Notes: generated by a model not told the origin, from the letters alone. Shown: positions 20,748 to 31,093, numbered from the stretch's first letter. The stretch is DNA of 64,000 nt from Buttiauxella agrestis ATCC 33320 (GCA_024169445.1 JALKFA010000001.1:620001-684000); one strand, 5' to 3'. A program made the numbers and translations.

Positions 20748-20968
20748 ACGCCCTCACCCCGGCCCTCTCCCGCAGGAGAGGGAGAAAACCGATCAATCCC
20801 TTCTCCCACAGGACAGGGGAAAACCGATCAATCCCTTCTCCCGCAGGAGAGGGAGAAAACCGATCAATCCCTTCTCCTGCAGGGCAGGAGAAAACCGATC
20901 AATCCCTTCTCCCTCAGGACAGGGGAAAACCGATCAATCCCTTCTCCCTCAGGGAGAAGGTTAGGATG
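20748..20968. repeat. Tandem palindromic-repeat array between yhfZ and trpS
   Basis: The block begins CCCTCACCCC and ends GGATGAGGG. Inside are five copies of a 35-37-bp unit containing AAAACCGATCAATCCC followed by TTCTCC...GGAGAG-type arms that vary (starts near 20785, 20821, 20857, 20892, 20928). Each unit can form a small hairpin. This is the same palindromic family as at 10341-10460, expanded in tandem. It is too regular and its spacers are too similar to be a CRISPR array. It lies between the divergent-oriented end of trpS (3' end) and the yhfZ promoter. Confidence 0.9.
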
Positions 20969-20984
20969 AGGGTTGTGTTAAAAA

Positions 20985-21989
20985 TTATGGGTGTGCGACA
21001 AACCCAATAACTTCATAGACCTTTTTCAGCGTGGCACTGGCGTGCGCACGTGCTTTCTCGGCACCGTCTTTCATCACTTGCTGCAAGAATGCTTCATCGT
21101 TACGGAAACGATGAAAACGCTCCTGCAACTCGGTCAACATGTCTGAAACAGCCTCAGCCACGTCGCCTTTCAGGTGCCCATACATTTTGCCTTCAAACTG
21201 CTGCTCAAGCTCAGGGATAGATTTACCCGTCACACCCGCCAGGATATCCAGCATGTTGGATACGCCCGCTTTGTTGGCAGTATCGTAACGCACGACAGGT
21301 GGCTCGTCAGAGTCAGTTACCGCGCGTTTGATTTTCTTCACGACAGATTTCGGGTCTTCCAGCAGGCCAATAACGTTGTTGCGGTTATCGTCTGATTTAG
21401 ACATTTTCTTGGTCGGCTCAAGCAGAGACATTACGCGCGCGCCAGATTTCGGGATGAACGGCTCTGGTACTTTGAACACATCACCGTACAACGCATTGAA
21501 ACGTGCAGCGATATCGCGGCTCAGTTCCAGGTGCTGTTTCTGGTCTTCACCAACGGGCACCAGGTTGGTCTGGTACAGCAGAATGTCAGCGGCCATCAGC
21601 ACCGGATAATCAAACAGGCCAGCGTTAATGTTTTCAGCATAGCGGGAAGATTTATCTTTGAACTGAGTCATGCGGCTTAGCTCACCAAAATAGGTGTAGC
21701 AGTTCAGTACCCAGCCCAGTTGTGCATGTTCAGGCACGTGGGACTGTACAAAGATAGTACTTTTCGCCGGGTCAATACCGCAAGCCAGGTACAACGCCAA
21801 CGTATCGAGAGTACGGCTGCGTAGTTGTGTCGCATCCTGACGCGCGGTAATCGCGTGCTGGTCAACGATGCAGTAAATGCAGTGGTAATCATCCTGCATA
21901 TGGACCCACTGACGTAGCGCACCCATGTAGTTACCAATGGTCAATTCACCTGATGGCTGTGCGCCACTAAAGACGATGGGCTTACTCAT
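20985..21989 (-). CDS. trpS: Tryptophanyl-tRNA synthetase
   Basis: A 334-residue class I aminoacyl-tRNA synthetase, the E. coli length. It charges tRNA-Trp. The HIGH-like motif is in [14 protein letters not shown] (about 11-24) and the KMSKS loop is [10 protein letters not shown] (about 191-200). Its start overlaps the gph stop by 8 bp, as part of the aroK-aroB-damX-dam-rpe-gph-trpS cluster. Confidence 0.98.
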   Translation of the reverse strand: MSKPIVFSGAQPSGELTIGNYMGALRQWVHMQDDYHCIYCIVDQHAITARQDATQLRSRTLDTLALYLACGIDPAKSTIFVQSHVPEHAQLGWVLNCYTYFGELSRMTQFKDKSSRYAENINAGLFDYPVLMAADILLYQTNLVPVGEDQKQHLELSRDIAARFNALYGDVFKVPEPFIPKSGARVMSLLEPTKKMSKSDDNRNNVIGLLEDPKSVVKKIKRAVTDSDEPPVVRYDTANKAGVSNMLDILAGVTGKSIPELEQQFEGKMYGHLKGDVAEAVSDMLTELQERFHRFRNDEAFLQQVMKDGAEKARAHASATLKKVYEVIGFVAHP

Positions 21990-22695
21990 GTTCTGATTCC
22001 TGATGTTCTTTGTTAGAGAGCCCTAATGCGGGCAATAAATCGTTGAAATGGTCGTACACGAAATCGGGTTTGCTCAACTCGATGGCTTCACCGTAGTTAT
22101 AACCATAAGTCAGGCCAATGGAACAGCACCCAGCCGCCTGTGCTGCGAGAATATCGTTGCGTGAATCACCAACAAACAGCAGCTCTTCAGCACTGAGGTT
22201 CAACTTCTCCATCACTTTGTGCAGCGCTTCGGGATGAGGTTTTTTATTTTCCACATCGTCGCCACCAATAATGATTTTGAAGTAATGCGCGATGCCTAAT
22301 CTTTCCAGCATCGGCAGCACAAATGGAGTCGGCTTGTTAGTGACCAGGCCCATCGGCAGGCCTTTCTCGGCCAATGCCGCCAGAGTGTTAGCCACTTCAG
22401 GGAACAGGAAACTGCCCTCTTCCGCAGTTTGTGCATAGAAAGCATCAAACAGTTTACGCGCGATACGGCACTGGTCGTCTTGTGGCTCTTCGCCTTTTAA
22501 CGCCCAGGTCAGCGCACGCTTAACCAGCACATCGGCACCATTGCCGATCCACTTTTCAACTTTGTCTTCACCTGCTGTTGGCAACTCCAGCGCATACAGC
22601 GCCTGGTCCATTGCCTGCGTCAAACCCAATGCGGTGTCAACCAGCGTACCGTCTAAATCAAAGGCGATACCGCGAATTTTATTTAACTTATCCAT
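21982..22695 (-). CDS. gph: Phosphoglycolate phosphatase
   Basis: A 237-residue HAD-superfamily phosphatase that removes phosphate from 2-phosphoglycolate, a product of DNA-damage repair. The nucleophile motif is FDLDGTLVD (D13, D15), with later motifs LVTNKPTPF and [12 protein letters not shown]. It is about 15 residues shorter than E. coli Gph (252); the missing part lies in the cap domain around residue 70, where E. coli has a longer insertion. It overlaps trpS and rpe by 8 bp each. Confidence 0.95.
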   Translation of the reverse strand: MDKLNKIRGIAFDLDGTLVDTALGLTQAMDQALYALELPTAGEDKVEKWIGNGADVLVKRALTWALKGEEPQDDQCRIARKLFDAFYAQTAEEGSFLFPEVANTLAALAEKGLPMGLVTNKPTPFVLPMLERLGIAHYFKIIIGGDDVENKKPHPEALHKVMEKLNLSAEELLFVGDSRNDILAAQAAGCCSIGLTYGYNYGEAIELSKPDFVYDHFNDLLPALGLSNKEHQESEHE

Positions 22696-23365
22696 GAGTT
22701 ACCTTTGCCAACTCACTACGCATACGGTCAATAACCGCTTTGTAATCCGGCTGGTTGAAAATCGCAGAACCGGCGACAAACATATCTGCACCTGCTGCGG
22801 CAATTTCTGCGATGTTGTCCGCTTTTACACCACCGTCGACTTCCAGGCGGATGTCATAACCGGAAGCATCAATACGTTCACGCACCTGACGTAATTTTTC
22901 CAGCGTATGAGGAATGAAAGATTGCCCACCGAAACCGGGGTTAACGGACATCAGCAAAATCACATCCAGCTTATCCATAACGTGATCAAGCCAACTGAGC
23001 GATGTCGCCGGGTTAAACACCAGGCCTGCTTTACAGCCATGCTCTTTAATCAGTTGCAGGGAACGGTCAACATGCTCTGACGCTTCCGGGTGGAAGGTGA
23101 TGATATTGGCACCGGCAGCGGCGAAGTCCGGAATAATACGGTCAACGGGTTTCACCATCAGATGCACATCAACAGGAGCGGTAATACCGTAATCACGCAG
23201 GGCTTTTAGTACCATCGGGCCGATGGTGAGATTTGGGACGTAATGGTTATCCATAACATCAAAATGGACGACATCCGCACCAGCAGCCAGTACCGCAGCC
23301 GTGTCTTCACCCAGGCGGGCAAAATCGGCTGAGAGGATTGATGGGGCAATCAAAAACTGTTTCAT
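22688..23365 (-). CDS. rpe: Ribulose-phosphate 3-epimerase
   Basis: A 225-residue TIM-barrel enzyme of the pentose phosphate pathway that interconverts ribulose 5-phosphate and xylulose 5-phosphate. Motifs [35 protein letters not shown], and [10 protein letters not shown] with VDGG near the end are all present. ATG 23365 (GGAGAAG ribosome site) gives the E. coli length; an in-frame start 6 codons upstream is less likely. Confidence 0.97.
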   Translation of the reverse strand: MKQFLIAPSILSADFARLGEDTAAVLAAGADVVHFDVMDNHYVPNLTIGPMVLKALRDYGITAPVDVHLMVKPVDRIIPDFAAAGANIITFHPEASEHVDRSLQLIKEHGCKAGLVFNPATSLSWLDHVMDKLDVILLMSVNPGFGGQSFIPHTLEKLRQVRERIDASGYDIRLEVDGGVKADNIAEIAAAGADMFVAGSAIFNQPDYKAVIDRMRSELAKVTHG

Positions 23366-23410
23366 CCGCTTCTCCAATAGCAAATCAAAAACGACCGCGG
23401 GCGAAACAGC

Positions 23411-24229
23411 TTAGGCACCGACTTTGTAAAGCGCCAGCAGTTCGTCCACCTTGTTACGTTTTCCACCATCCCGACTGATGCTGCGCCGAACCTGCAACTT
23501 ATGCATTTTCGCCTGCTTGTACCACAACCGAGTCAACTCAGTGTCATGGTTTGAAATCAGCACCGGGATGCCACCTTCTTGCAAGTTTTCAGCTAACTGC
23601 GCCAGATGTTGTTGCTGCACCATATTAAAGCTATCGGTGTGATACGCCGTAAAATTAGCCGTGGCAGACAATGGCGCGTAAGGCGGGTCGCAATAGACTA
23701 CAGAACCCGCAGCGACATTCGCCATGCTGACATCATACGACTGGCACAGGAACGTGGCGTTTTGTGCTCGCTCGGCAAAATGATACAACTCTTCTTCCGG
23801 GAAGTAGGGTTTGATGTAGCGGCCGAACGGGACGTTGAATTCACCACGTAGGTTATAACGACAAAGGCCGTTGTAACAATGGCGGTTCAGATATAAAAAC
23901 AGAAGTGCACGACGGAACTCATCTTTGCACAGATTAAATTCAGTTCGATTGAGATAGAACGCTTGCTCGTCGTTTTGTGCCGCAGTGAAGAGTTTTCTGG
24001 ACTCTTCAACGTACTCATCCGTACGTGTTTTGACGATGTTATATAGGTTAATCAGATCGCTATTAATATCTGCGAGGATATAACGGGAGTAATCAGTATT
24101 CAGAAAGACTGAGCCAGCACCAACAAACGGCTCAATCAAACAATCACCTTTCGGCAGATACTTTTTAATGTCTTCGAGCAGGGGGTATTTCCCCCCCGCC
24201 CATTTCAGAAAAGCGCGATTTTTTTTCAT
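23411..24229 (-). CDS. dam: DNA adenine methyltransferase (GATC)
   Basis: A 272-residue N6-adenine methyltransferase for GATC sites, acting in mismatch repair, replication control and gene regulation. The SAM-binding motif PFVGAGSVF (34-42) and the catalytic DPPY (181-184) are visible, with the N-terminal FLKWAGGKYPLL. It matches E. coli Dam (278). It lies in the conserved damX-dam-rpe-gph-trpS order. Confidence 0.97.
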   Translation of the reverse strand: MKKNRAFLKWAGGKYPLLEDIKKYLPKGDCLIEPFVGAGSVFLNTDYSRYILADINSDLINLYNIVKTRTDEYVEESRKLFTAAQNDEQAFYLNRTEFNLCKDEFRRALLFLYLNRHCYNGLCRYNLRGEFNVPFGRYIKPYFPEEELYHFAERAQNATFLCQSYDVSMANVAAGSVVYCDPPYAPLSATANFTAYHTDSFNMVQQQHLAQLAENLQEGGIPVLISNHDTELTRLWYKQAKMHKLQVRRSISRDGGKRNKVDELLALYKVGA

Positions 24230-24293
24230 GCTGCCTAACTATTTACACCTTTTCCTGCTGTGGAAAGGTTCCAACAGCGGCTGCGCTTGTTCA

Positions 24294-25616
24294 TCACTTC
24301 AGATCAGACTGAACCTGATGGATAGGTTTTGCCCACGGGTTCTTAGCCTGTACATCAGCTGGCAATGTTGCTACGGCACGTTTTGCCTCATCTTTGCTGG
24401 CGTAAATACCGCTAACCAACACATACCATGGCTGACCATTTCGTACTGTCTGGTAGACCATATAGTGTTGCAGTTTCTCTTTCTTCGCCCAGGCATTCAA
24501 GTTATCTGAGTTAGAAGAGGAGCTGAGTTGTAAGGTGTAATTGCTACCAGGAGCGCCTTTGATTGCGCCCGCATCACCCGCTACAGCACCTGTTGCTGCT
24601 GTCACTGGCGCAGCGGCTGTTGCTTTCGGAGCCGGAGTGGCTGCGGTAGCAGTGGTCGTAGTCGTCGCTTTCGGTGCAACTTCGGTCACAGGGACTTTCA
24701 CAGATGTAGTCGCAGTTGGTGCGGGAACTGGAGCTGGCTCGCTACGTTTCGCAGTCGTTACCGGTTTTGGTTCCGCTACTGGCGTTTTCGCCACAGTCTG
24801 TTGCTTAGCAGGCTGAGTTTTGTGCGGCTCAATCACTGCAGTTTTACGTTCCTGGCGTGGTGCTGCTGGCTTCGCAGGCTCTGATTTCGCGACCGGGCGT
24901 GGTGCTGTCGTTGCGCCATTACTACCTGCAACTGCGGCAACTGTAGCCGGTGCGGTTGGCAACGTTGAATTGCTCACCACATTATCAATCTGGCCGGATT
25001 GTTGAGTCAGGGCGTTATTCAGATCACCCGGAACTTCAACACGCTGCTGGCCCTGAGGTGCAGGCTGAGTTTGTGCGTCAGTCGGGGTTGACGAAATGGC
25101 AGGAAGAGTCACTTCTTGTGGGTTTCCTGCATTTTCTGTCTGGTTAGCCGCAGATGTCGAACCTGGCTGAGGTTGAGTACCATTAGCCTGATCGCTAGTA
25201 GAACCAGACAGATCAATGTTTTTCTCGGCAGACGGATTCTTATTCACGGTTTCCGTATCAGAAGATGGGGCTTTCAGCGCCGAACCAATCCCAATGATGA
25301 GCAGCAACAGAACGAGAATACCAATGCCCATCATCAGGTGCTGACGGGATACCGGAACTTTCGGTTTAGCGGATTTTTTGCGGGCACGTGCCGGACGACG
25401 TTCTTCTGCATCAACTTGCATCTCGTCATCGTTTTCATACTCTTCTTCATCACGAGTACGGCGGGAACGCGCAGGACGAGGCTCGTCGGCGTCTAACTCA
25501 ACATCATCGACATTGAAATGTGGCTCACTGTCGCGCTCATCAGCTTTACGGTTACGGCCTGAACGGCGATCGCTGGGATCAGGTTTCAGTTCGTCTTCCG
25601 GTTTAAACTCATCCAT
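24294..25616 (-). CDS. damX: Cell-division protein DamX (SPOR domain)
   Basis: A 440-residue inner-membrane protein that joins the septal ring. A charged cytoplasmic N-terminus rich in Arg/Asp/Glu is followed by one transmembrane helix (about 95-115, [18 protein letters not shown]), a long Ala/Thr/Pro-rich periplasmic linker, and a C-terminal SPOR domain ([17 protein letters not shown] onward, about 355-435) that binds denuded peptidoglycan. The low-complexity linker explains the long antisense open frames here. E. coli DamX is 428 residues. Confidence 0.95.
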   Translation of the reverse strand: MDEFKPEDELKPDPSDRRSGRNRKADERDSEPHFNVDDVELDADEPRPARSRRTRDEEEYENDDEMQVDAEERRPARARKKSAKPKVPVSRQHLMMGIGILVLLLLIIGIGSALKAPSSDTETVNKNPSAEKNIDLSGSTSDQANGTQPQPGSTSAANQTENAGNPQEVTLPAISSTPTDAQTQPAPQGQQRVEVPGDLNNALTQQSGQIDNVVSNSTLPTAPATVAAVAGSNGATTAPRPVAKSEPAKPAAPRQERKTAVIEPHKTQPAKQQTVAKTPVAEPKPVTTAKRSEPAPVPAPTATTSVKVPVTEVAPKATTTTTATAATPAPKATAAAPVTAATGAVAGDAGAIKGAPGSNYTLQLSSSSNSDNLNAWAKKEKLQHYMVYQTVRNGQPWYVLVSGIYASKDEAKRAVATLPADVQAKNPWAKPIHQVQSDLK

Positions 25617-25714
25617 TTAACACCCCACTCAAAGGCTTATGCCAGCAATTCGAACTCAGCACATCACCCGAAGTTAAAAATCGCCTGACTACAAGCGACC
25701 GAAATTTCTAATAA

Positions 25715-26803
25715 TTAAGCCTGCTGACAATCAGCAATGGCGGACAAAACGACATCGTGTGGCACTCCGCCACGCATTTCACTCTTCCCGATTGCCAGTG
25801 GCAGCACCAAGCGCAGCTCACCAGCTAAAACTTTCTTGTCACGCATCATGTGGGGCATATACGCGGCGGCAAGCATTTCTTTCGGCCCGGTCACTGGCAG
25901 CCCGGCACGTTGTAGCAGTTTGATGATTCTGCGCACATCGGCCTCACTGAAATTCCCAAGACGTTGTGCTGTACGAGCCGCCATCACCATACCTGCAGCA
26001 ACAGCTTCACCGTGCAGCCAGTTGCCATAGCCCATTTCAGCTTCTATAGCGTGACCAAAGGTGTGGCCCAGATTCAGTAAAGCACGTAAGCCGCTTTCGC
26101 GCTCGTCAGCGGCAACAACTTCGGCTTTCAGCTCACAACAACGACGAATACACCAGGACATCGCTTTGCCATCAAGCGCCAGCAATGCGTCCAGGTTTTC
26201 TTCAAGCCAATCGAAGAATTCACCGTCGAGAATAATGCCGTATTTAATCACTTCAGCCAGGCCAGAGGCTAACTCCCGCGGCGGTAAAGTTTTCAGACAG
26301 TCGAGATCCACCACAACCGAAGCTGGCTGGTAGAACGCACCAATCATATTTTTACCGAGGGGGTGGTTAACGGCTGTTTTTCCGCCAACTGAAGAGTCCA
26401 CTTGCGAAAGCAAGGTGGTTGGGACTTGAATAAAACGCACGCCACGTTGATAGCTCGCCGCAGCAAAGCCAGTCAGGTCACCGACGACACCGCCACCAAG
26501 GGCGATGAGTGTCGTATCACGACCGTGTGGCTTTTCAAGCAACGCGGTAAAGACAGTATCTAATACTGCGAGGCTTTTAAATTGTTCGCCATCCGGAAGG
26601 ATGACGGAATCGACTTTAACGCCCGCTTGCTCAAGCACGCCACGCACCTTATCCAGGTAGAGCGGCGCCAGGGTTTCATTGGTCACCAGCATCGTTTGGT
26701 CGCCAGCTTTCAGCGGCCCAAAAGATGCCGAGTCACTAAATAACCCAGCAGCAATGGTGATAGGGTAACTACGTTCCCCGAGAGTGACTGTTAACCTCTC
26801 CAT
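25715..26803 (-). CDS. aroB: 3-Dehydroquinate synthase
   Basis: A 362-residue enzyme, second step of the shikimate pathway (DAHP to 3-dehydroquinate), NAD and metal dependent. The NAD-binding [13 protein letters not shown] and metal-site histidines in [12 protein letters not shown] and WLHGEAVA are visible. Same length as E. coli AroB. It follows aroK by 60 bp in the same operon. Confidence 0.98.
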   Translation of the reverse strand: MERLTVTLGERSYPITIAAGLFSDSASFGPLKAGDQTMLVTNETLAPLYLDKVRGVLEQAGVKVDSVILPDGEQFKSLAVLDTVFTALLEKPHGRDTTLIALGGGVVGDLTGFAAASYQRGVRFIQVPTTLLSQVDSSVGGKTAVNHPLGKNMIGAFYQPASVVVDLDCLKTLPPRELASGLAEVIKYGIILDGEFFDWLEENLDALLALDGKAMSWCIRRCCELKAEVVAADERESGLRALLNLGHTFGHAIEAEMGYGNWLHGEAVAAGMVMAARTAQRLGNFSEADVRRIIKLLQRAGLPVTGPKEMLAAAYMPHMMRDKKVLAGELRLVLPLAIGKSEMRGGVPHDVVLSAIADCQQA

Positions 26804-26863
26804 AACGCGAAGTCCACCTTGATGTTGCTTAGCCCGCAGGCGTTTTTTTCGATTAAGCCAGAA

Positions 26864-27385
26864 TCAGTTGCTTTCCAACATATGAATAATCTGGTTGGCA
26901 ACCACTTTGGCGCTTTGGTCGTCAGTGCGAATCGTCACATCAGCAATCTCTTCGTAAAGAGGATTGCGCTCTTGAGCTAATGCTTCAAGAACTTCACGCG
27001 GTGGAGTCTCAACTTGCAGCAGTGGGCGCTTTTTATCGCGCTGTGTACGAGCAAGCTGTTTTTCGATTGTGGTTTCAAGATACACCACAACTCCACGGGC
27101 GGAGAGACGGTTACGGGTCTCACGAGACTTCACAGAGCCGCCGCCAGTTGCCAGCACAATGCCCTGCTTTTCAGTGAGTTCGTTGATGATTTTTTCTTCG
27201 CGATCGCGGAAGCCGTCTTCGCCTTCAACGTCGAATACCCAGCCCACATCAGCTCCAGTACGTTTCTCAATCTCTTGATCAGAATCGAAAAATTCCATAT
27301 TGAGTTGCTGAGCTAACTGACGCCCAATAGTGCTTTTGCCGGCACCCATAGGCCCAACCAGAAAGATATTGCGTTTCTCTGCCAT
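26864..27385 (-). CDS. aroK: Shikimate kinase I
   Basis: A 173-residue P-loop kinase that phosphorylates shikimate. The Walker A motif is GPMGAGKST (11-19), with the shikimate-binding [11 protein letters not shown] and GGGSV segments. It is the first gene of the aroK-aroB-damX-dam-rpe-gph-trpS cluster. Confidence 0.98.
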   Translation of the reverse strand: MAEKRNIFLVGPMGAGKSTIGRQLAQQLNMEFFDSDQEIEKRTGADVGWVFDVEGEDGFRDREEKIINELTEKQGIVLATGGGSVKSRETRNRLSARGVVVYLETTIEKQLARTQRDKKRPLLQVETPPREVLEALAQERNPLYEEIADVTIRTDDQSAKVVANQIIHMLESN

Positions 27386-27704
27386 TTTTTCGGTACTACT
27401 AAGACAATTCGTTGATGATAAACCCGCCCTGTTAAAACCAGGTGCAGCGGGACATGAACTGAAACCTCATAAGCGATAGTGCGAGAGTCAGACTGAAAAT
27501 TATCTCAATACTCAAGGTGGTTTGGCAACCGATTATATTCCCCAGCGTTCTTATGAAGAAGAAAATGCATAAATCAGGGTTATCTGTCACAAGTCTTGAG
27601 CATCCAGCCTCTCGAAACGGTACACCTTGTAAGCTAATTCCTCTCTGCCGTCAAACACCTGGGCACCGTTTCAAAGAAAAACTCCACTATGGCGAAAGAA
27701 AACA
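27386..27704. other. Intergenic region between aroK and hofQ (319 bp)
   Basis: This stretch should contain the aroK promoter. I see no convincing gene, no strong terminator after hofQ, and no repeat. An 80-codon forward frame here (27517-27759) has no recognisable homology and runs antisense into hofQ; I do not call it. Confidence 0.6.
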
Positions 27705-28952
27705 CTATAGAACAGGGATAAGTCGCGGAGTAATAAATACCACTAATTCGCGGCGCTGATGGTTTTTAGCATCGTGGCGAAACAGGCTCCCGACGAGTGG
27801 GAGCGAGCCGAGAATGGGTACACTATCATTGCTGTCTTTGTTTTGCTGCTGGAAAATCCCACCCAGCGCGAGGGTTTCGCCATCTTTCACCGCCACCACA
27901 GTTTCTATCTCTTGCTTGTCTATCGCCAGCACTTCGCCATCAGCCTGCTGAATACTTCGGCCCGGCATATTTTGGCTGATACGTAGCTTCAAACGAATAT
28001 TGCCATGAGGCTGAATGGTTGGAGTCACTTCCATCCCCAGAACCGCTTCCTTAAATTCAATTGCGGTTGCTCCACTCTCACCGCTAGAAACCTGATAGGG
28101 AATTTCAGTCCCTTGTTTAATGCTGGCAGGTTGCTGGTGAGCTGCCATCAAGCGCGGGCTGGCAATAATCTCTAATTGTTGCTGCTGCTCCAGAGCAGAT
28201 AGCTCCAGTTCCAGCAGCCGGCCATCGATGCGAGCAATATTGAAACCGACTTTAGTCGTGGCGTTTGCAACCGAGAGATCGGCCGAGATTCCCGTAGGCT
28301 GGTAAATTTTACTTTCTCCAGTTTGCTCCGCAGCAGACCATTTCACACCCAGCTCGCGCAGCTTGTCCTGATTGATAGTGACGATATGGGCTTCGATTTC
28401 CACTTGCCCAATGGGTAAATCCATTTCAGCTATCCAGGCGGTAATCTGTTTCAATACATCCTTATTGTCATGCACAATCAGCCGATTAGTTCGCTTATCT
28501 ACCGTGACATAGCCCATGGCGCTCATTAGTTTAGCGCCCGCCGATTTCAATGCACTGGCTAGCTCTTCAACATCAGCATGATGGGGGGCAAAAACCTGCT
28601 GCAACATCGGTTGGTTGAGAGTGAGCTGTTTACGCTGTTCCATTGCTAACGCTTGCTGTTCGCGCTGGCGAGCCTTAGAAAGAATTTGTATGACATTGCC
28701 GTCCCGTTGCTGAGTCAGCTCAGCGCTATTGAGCACCAGTTGAAACGCTTGTTTCCACGGCACATTGATTAAATTAAGCGACAGCACACCTTCAACACCA
28801 GGTGCAATCAACAGGTTAACTCGTTGGGTTTCAGCCAGCGCCTGCAACACCTGGCTTATCGGCGCATCATCAAGTACCAGCGAAATACCTTTATCGGCCT
28901 GGCTGGTGAATGGCAGCACCAGCGTCAGAAGTAATACCCGCATCCATTGCAT
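27705..28952 (-). CDS. hofQ: HofQ, PilQ-type secretin homologue
   Basis: A 415-residue outer-membrane secretin-like protein (E. coli HofQ is 412) related to PilQ/ComE. It has a signal peptide (about 1-19), an N-terminal secretin/TonB short domain (VLDDAPISQVLQALAETQRVNLLIAP), and the C-terminal secretin core (IPYQVSSGESGATAIEFKEAVLGMEVTPT, then DSVPILGSLPLVGSLFRH). In E. coli the hofMNOPQ set is needed to use DNA as a nutrient. Its start overlaps the hofP end by 62 bp in another frame. Confidence 0.94.
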   Translation of the reverse strand: MQWMRVLLLTLVLPFTSQADKGISLVLDDAPISQVLQALAETQRVNLLIAPGVEGVLSLNLINVPWKQAFQLVLNSAELTQQRDGNVIQILSKARQREQQALAMEQRKQLTLNQPMLQQVFAPHHADVEELASALKSAGAKLMSAMGYVTVDKRTNRLIVHDNKDVLKQITAWIAEMDLPIGQVEIEAHIVTINQDKLRELGVKWSAAEQTGESKIYQPTGISADLSVANATTKVGFNIARIDGRLLELELSALEQQQQLEIIASPRLMAAHQQPASIKQGTEIPYQVSSGESGATAIEFKEAVLGMEVTPTIQPHGNIRLKLRISQNMPGRSIQQADGEVLAIDKQEIETVVAVKDGETLALGGIFQQQNKDSNDSVPILGSLPLVGSLFRHDAKNHQRRELVVFITPRLIPVL

Positions 28953-29277
28953 GTGTTTTTCCTTTTATATCCCAACGGTAAGAAGAGATTGGGCAACCTG
29001 GACCAAGTTTGGCGACCACATATCCCTCACCCACGCTTTCAATCTGAGCACCTTCAAAGAGCTCGTTATCTTGCTTGATTCGCCGCCATACACCTTGTGG
29101 GCTGAGCATCAAAGCCGTGCTGGTGTTGGTTGAAGTGATAACGCCATTTAACGACCAACTCTCAAGTTGAGTGGCCAAACTTTCACAGAGCGAAATGTGT
29201 GGCTGAAAGGGATTTGGAGGTATCGCCCACGCCGGGGAGATAACCAGGAAGACCAACCCGCTAATGCTACGGATCAT
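28891..29277 (-). CDS. hofP: HofP, small pilus-assembly (PilP-like) protein
   Basis: About 128 residues with an N-terminal hydrophobic signal (MIRSISGLVFLVISPAWA). A longer in-frame start lies inside hofO; ATG 29277 overlaps hofO by 11 bp and begins the signal sequence. The mature part (CESLATQLESW...GVWRRIKQDNELFEGA) aligns with E. coli HofP in order and key residues, though identity is low. The 3' end overlaps hofQ by 62 bp. Start choice is moderately certain. Confidence 0.82.
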   Translation of the reverse strand: MIRSISGLVFLVISPAWAIPPNPFQPHISLCESLATQLESWSLNGVITSTNTSTALMLSPQGVWRRIKQDNELFEGAQIESVGEGYVVAKLGPGCPISSYRWDIKGKTHAMDAGITSDAGAAIHQPGR

Positions 29278-29734
29278 CGGCAAACTCCATGCCCAGAACC
29301 AGATTGAGTAACTCCCCTTGGGCCGTGATGGTGAACGAGTGGTCTGCCACAACACGGTATTCAGCGAGCCATATGAATAATCCTGGCAATTTTTCCCACG
29401 GAACCAACATAGTCAGAACAGCGCTTCTCTCTTCCGGCTGCCACTTCACTAATTGCCCGTCCGCTTGTCTGACAAACTCCACCACGGAAAACACTGGCGA
29501 ATTTGACGACATAACAGGTTGTTCATGTGCAGCCAACTGCCGGATTTTGTGTCTTAACAGTGCCAGTTGTTGACTCGCTTTCATGCTGTTCGCTCGCAAC
29601 TGTTGAATCTGAGAATGCTGCGGCACTACCAGCAACAGCCATACGGCAAGAATGACCATGCTACTTAAGGTGGTAAAGGTAACGACTCGTACCCAGTGCG
29701 CACCACTAAACCAGCGTTCAATCAGCCAGGGCAT
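29267..29734 (-). CDS. hofO: HofO, PilO-like membrane protein
   Basis: A 155-residue bitopic protein: short N-terminus, one transmembrane helix (about 17-38), a periplasmic helical stretch (QIQQLRANSMKASQQLALLR), then a small globular domain. This is the PilO layout. Position in the hofM-N-O-P-Q order supports the call. Its start lies 17 bp inside the end of hofN. Confidence 0.86.
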   Translation of the reverse strand: MPWLIERWFSGAHWVRVVTFTTLSSMVILAVWLLLVVPQHSQIQQLRANSMKASQQLALLRHKIRQLAAHEQPVMSSNSPVFSVVEFVRQADGQLVKWQPEERSAVLTMLVPWEKLPGLFIWLAEYRVVADHSFTITAQGELLNLVLGMEFADDP

Positions 29735-30272
29735 TGGCTACCTCAGACAGCGTGAGTGTGAAACCGAAGCCAAACCCACCGGGTGTTTCATGCTGAACCG
29801 CATCCGTCTGCACTGTCGCCACATCGCCAAGCTGAGCAAGGTCCTTTTCCAGCGTCCGTATATCTTCCAGCTCCATTGCGTGTCCCTTAATCTCAAATCG
29901 CCCCTTTTGTAGGGTGAGAGAGGACAACCAGGCTCCGGCAGGCAAGCCGCTCGCCAGACGAAGTAATCGCCGTTCCCATACCTGCACGGCCTGTTGCTGT
30001 GCATCGCGAATTTGCTGCAACTGCAGTAATTTTCTGTTCTGTTCCTGCAAACCCAATTGTTGCTGATACAGGGCTTGCAAGGCGGGAAGCGTACTTGTCA
30101 GATATGCATTTTGAATCTGCTGCTGGCTTAATTTCCATGCCGATAACTGCCGGGCGCCAGCGGCAAATAAAGGAGCGAGAATGAAAACCGCAGCCAGCAA
30201 TACACTCCAACGGCATATCCTCTGTTGGCGCAGTGTCTTCCTCCAGGGCAATAAATTTATTAGCCCTTTCAT
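29718..30272 (-). CDS. hofN: HofN, PilN-like membrane protein
   Basis: A 184-residue protein starting MKGLINLLPWR, the typical PilN start (xINLLPWR) that binds PilM. One transmembrane helix at about 23-42 is followed by a glutamine-rich coiled-coil-like segment. The upstream in-frame extension is antisense-type noise over hofM. ATG 30272 overlaps the hofM stop by 4 bp. Confidence 0.88.
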   Translation of the reverse strand: MKGLINLLPWRKTLRQQRICRWSVLLAAVFILAPLFAAGARQLSAWKLSQQQIQNAYLTSTLPALQALYQQQLGLQEQNRKLLQLQQIRDAQQQAVQVWERRLLRLASGLPAGAWLSSLTLQKGRFEIKGHAMELEDIRTLEKDLAQLGDVATVQTDAVQHETPGGFGFGFTLTLSEVANALAD

Positions 30273-31093
30273 CGGGAAACCTGACCGATTGCCAGCGCTA
30301 TTGCCACCGTAAATATCCCGCCATGACGTGGCAATGGCGGCTGCAAACGTGAAAGTGCCTCCCAGGCGTCCAAAAGTAATACCCCAGTTGGCAGTGACTG
30401 TGGCTGCGCGAAACTCAGTGCCACTCTGTCTGGCGCAGTTTTTAATTGCTGGCATAGCTCGGCAATCGTTGGGACAACATGGGTATCAACCCATCCCCAA
30501 CGTGGCATGGCTTCAGCAGAGGCCCACAACCAGTGATCCCCTTCGTGATGTACCAAATACTGGCACTTCTCCAAATGACACGGTGCAATGAGCGCTGGCA
30601 ATGCACTCGCACCGGGAGTTAGCGTTGCCGGATAGAGCCTTATCGCTGCCAGACTTTTTATCAACGCTGCGACATCTGTCTGGCGCGCAGCTATGATCAG
30701 ATACGGGTCAGTAACATCTTGTGACGCTAAATAATCCCAGCACAATTGAGCCGGTGTCATCTGCAACTGCCGTGCAGTGGCTGATGCGATATACGCTTCA
30801 CTTGCAGGTTCCGCCAGACGTTTATCAGGCGCAGGAATGGGGCGTTGCAATGTCCGTTGGGTTGGAAAAGAAACGCGTAATTGATGGCGAACCGGCAATT
30901 CTTTTCGCCAGTCCAGCAAAGCTTTAGTGAAAGCTTCAGAATTAGTTAATAAACCATCACGAAAGGTGCCTTCGGGCAATGGAAGTTGCCACCAATGCCG
31001 AAGCTGCCACCCTTGCCGCTGGCGCTGGACAGCCACAGCACGAATGCTTTCATGTTGAATATCCAGGCCTATTTGCCAGGTCGAGAACATCAT
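30269..31093 (-). CDS. hofM: HofM, PilM-like cytoplasmic protein
   Basis: A 274-residue protein of the PilM/actin-like ATPase group, starting MMFSTWQIGLDIQ. It is first in the hofMNOPQ operon and divergent from mrcA, as in E. coli. Two adjacent ATGs (31093 and 31090) are possible starts; the first fits the AAGGAG ribosome site. It diverges strongly from E. coli HofM (259) while keeping the FP...RTLQR and RQPPLP-like landmarks. Confidence 0.87.
   Translation of the reverse strand: MMFSTWQIGLDIQHESIRAVAVQRQRQGWQLRHWWQLPLPEGTFRDGLLTNSEAFTKALLDWRKELPVRHQLRVSFPTQRTLQRPIPAPDKRLAEPASEAYIASATARQLQMTPAQLCWDYLASQDVTDPYLIIAARQTDVAALIKSLAAIRLYPATLTPGASALPALIAPCHLEKCQYLVHHEGDHWLWASAEAMPRWGWVDTHVVPTIAELCQQLKTAPDRVALSFAQPQSLPTGVLLLDAWEALSRLQPPLPRHGGIFTVAIALAIGQVSR

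Noticed and set aside
20782-20960. Possible CRISPR array
   Set aside because: Period is only about 36 bp in total, the variable parts are near-copies rather than unique spacers, and no cas genes are near.
20641-21010. Two overlapping forward frames of about 107-111 codons through the tandem array
   Set aside because: The peptide is a translation of the repeat units and has repeated blocks in two frames at once; no ribosome site and no recognisable domain.
27517-27759. 80-codon forward frame in the aroK-hofQ gap
   Set aside because: No family resemblance, no good ribosome site, and it enters hofQ antisense.
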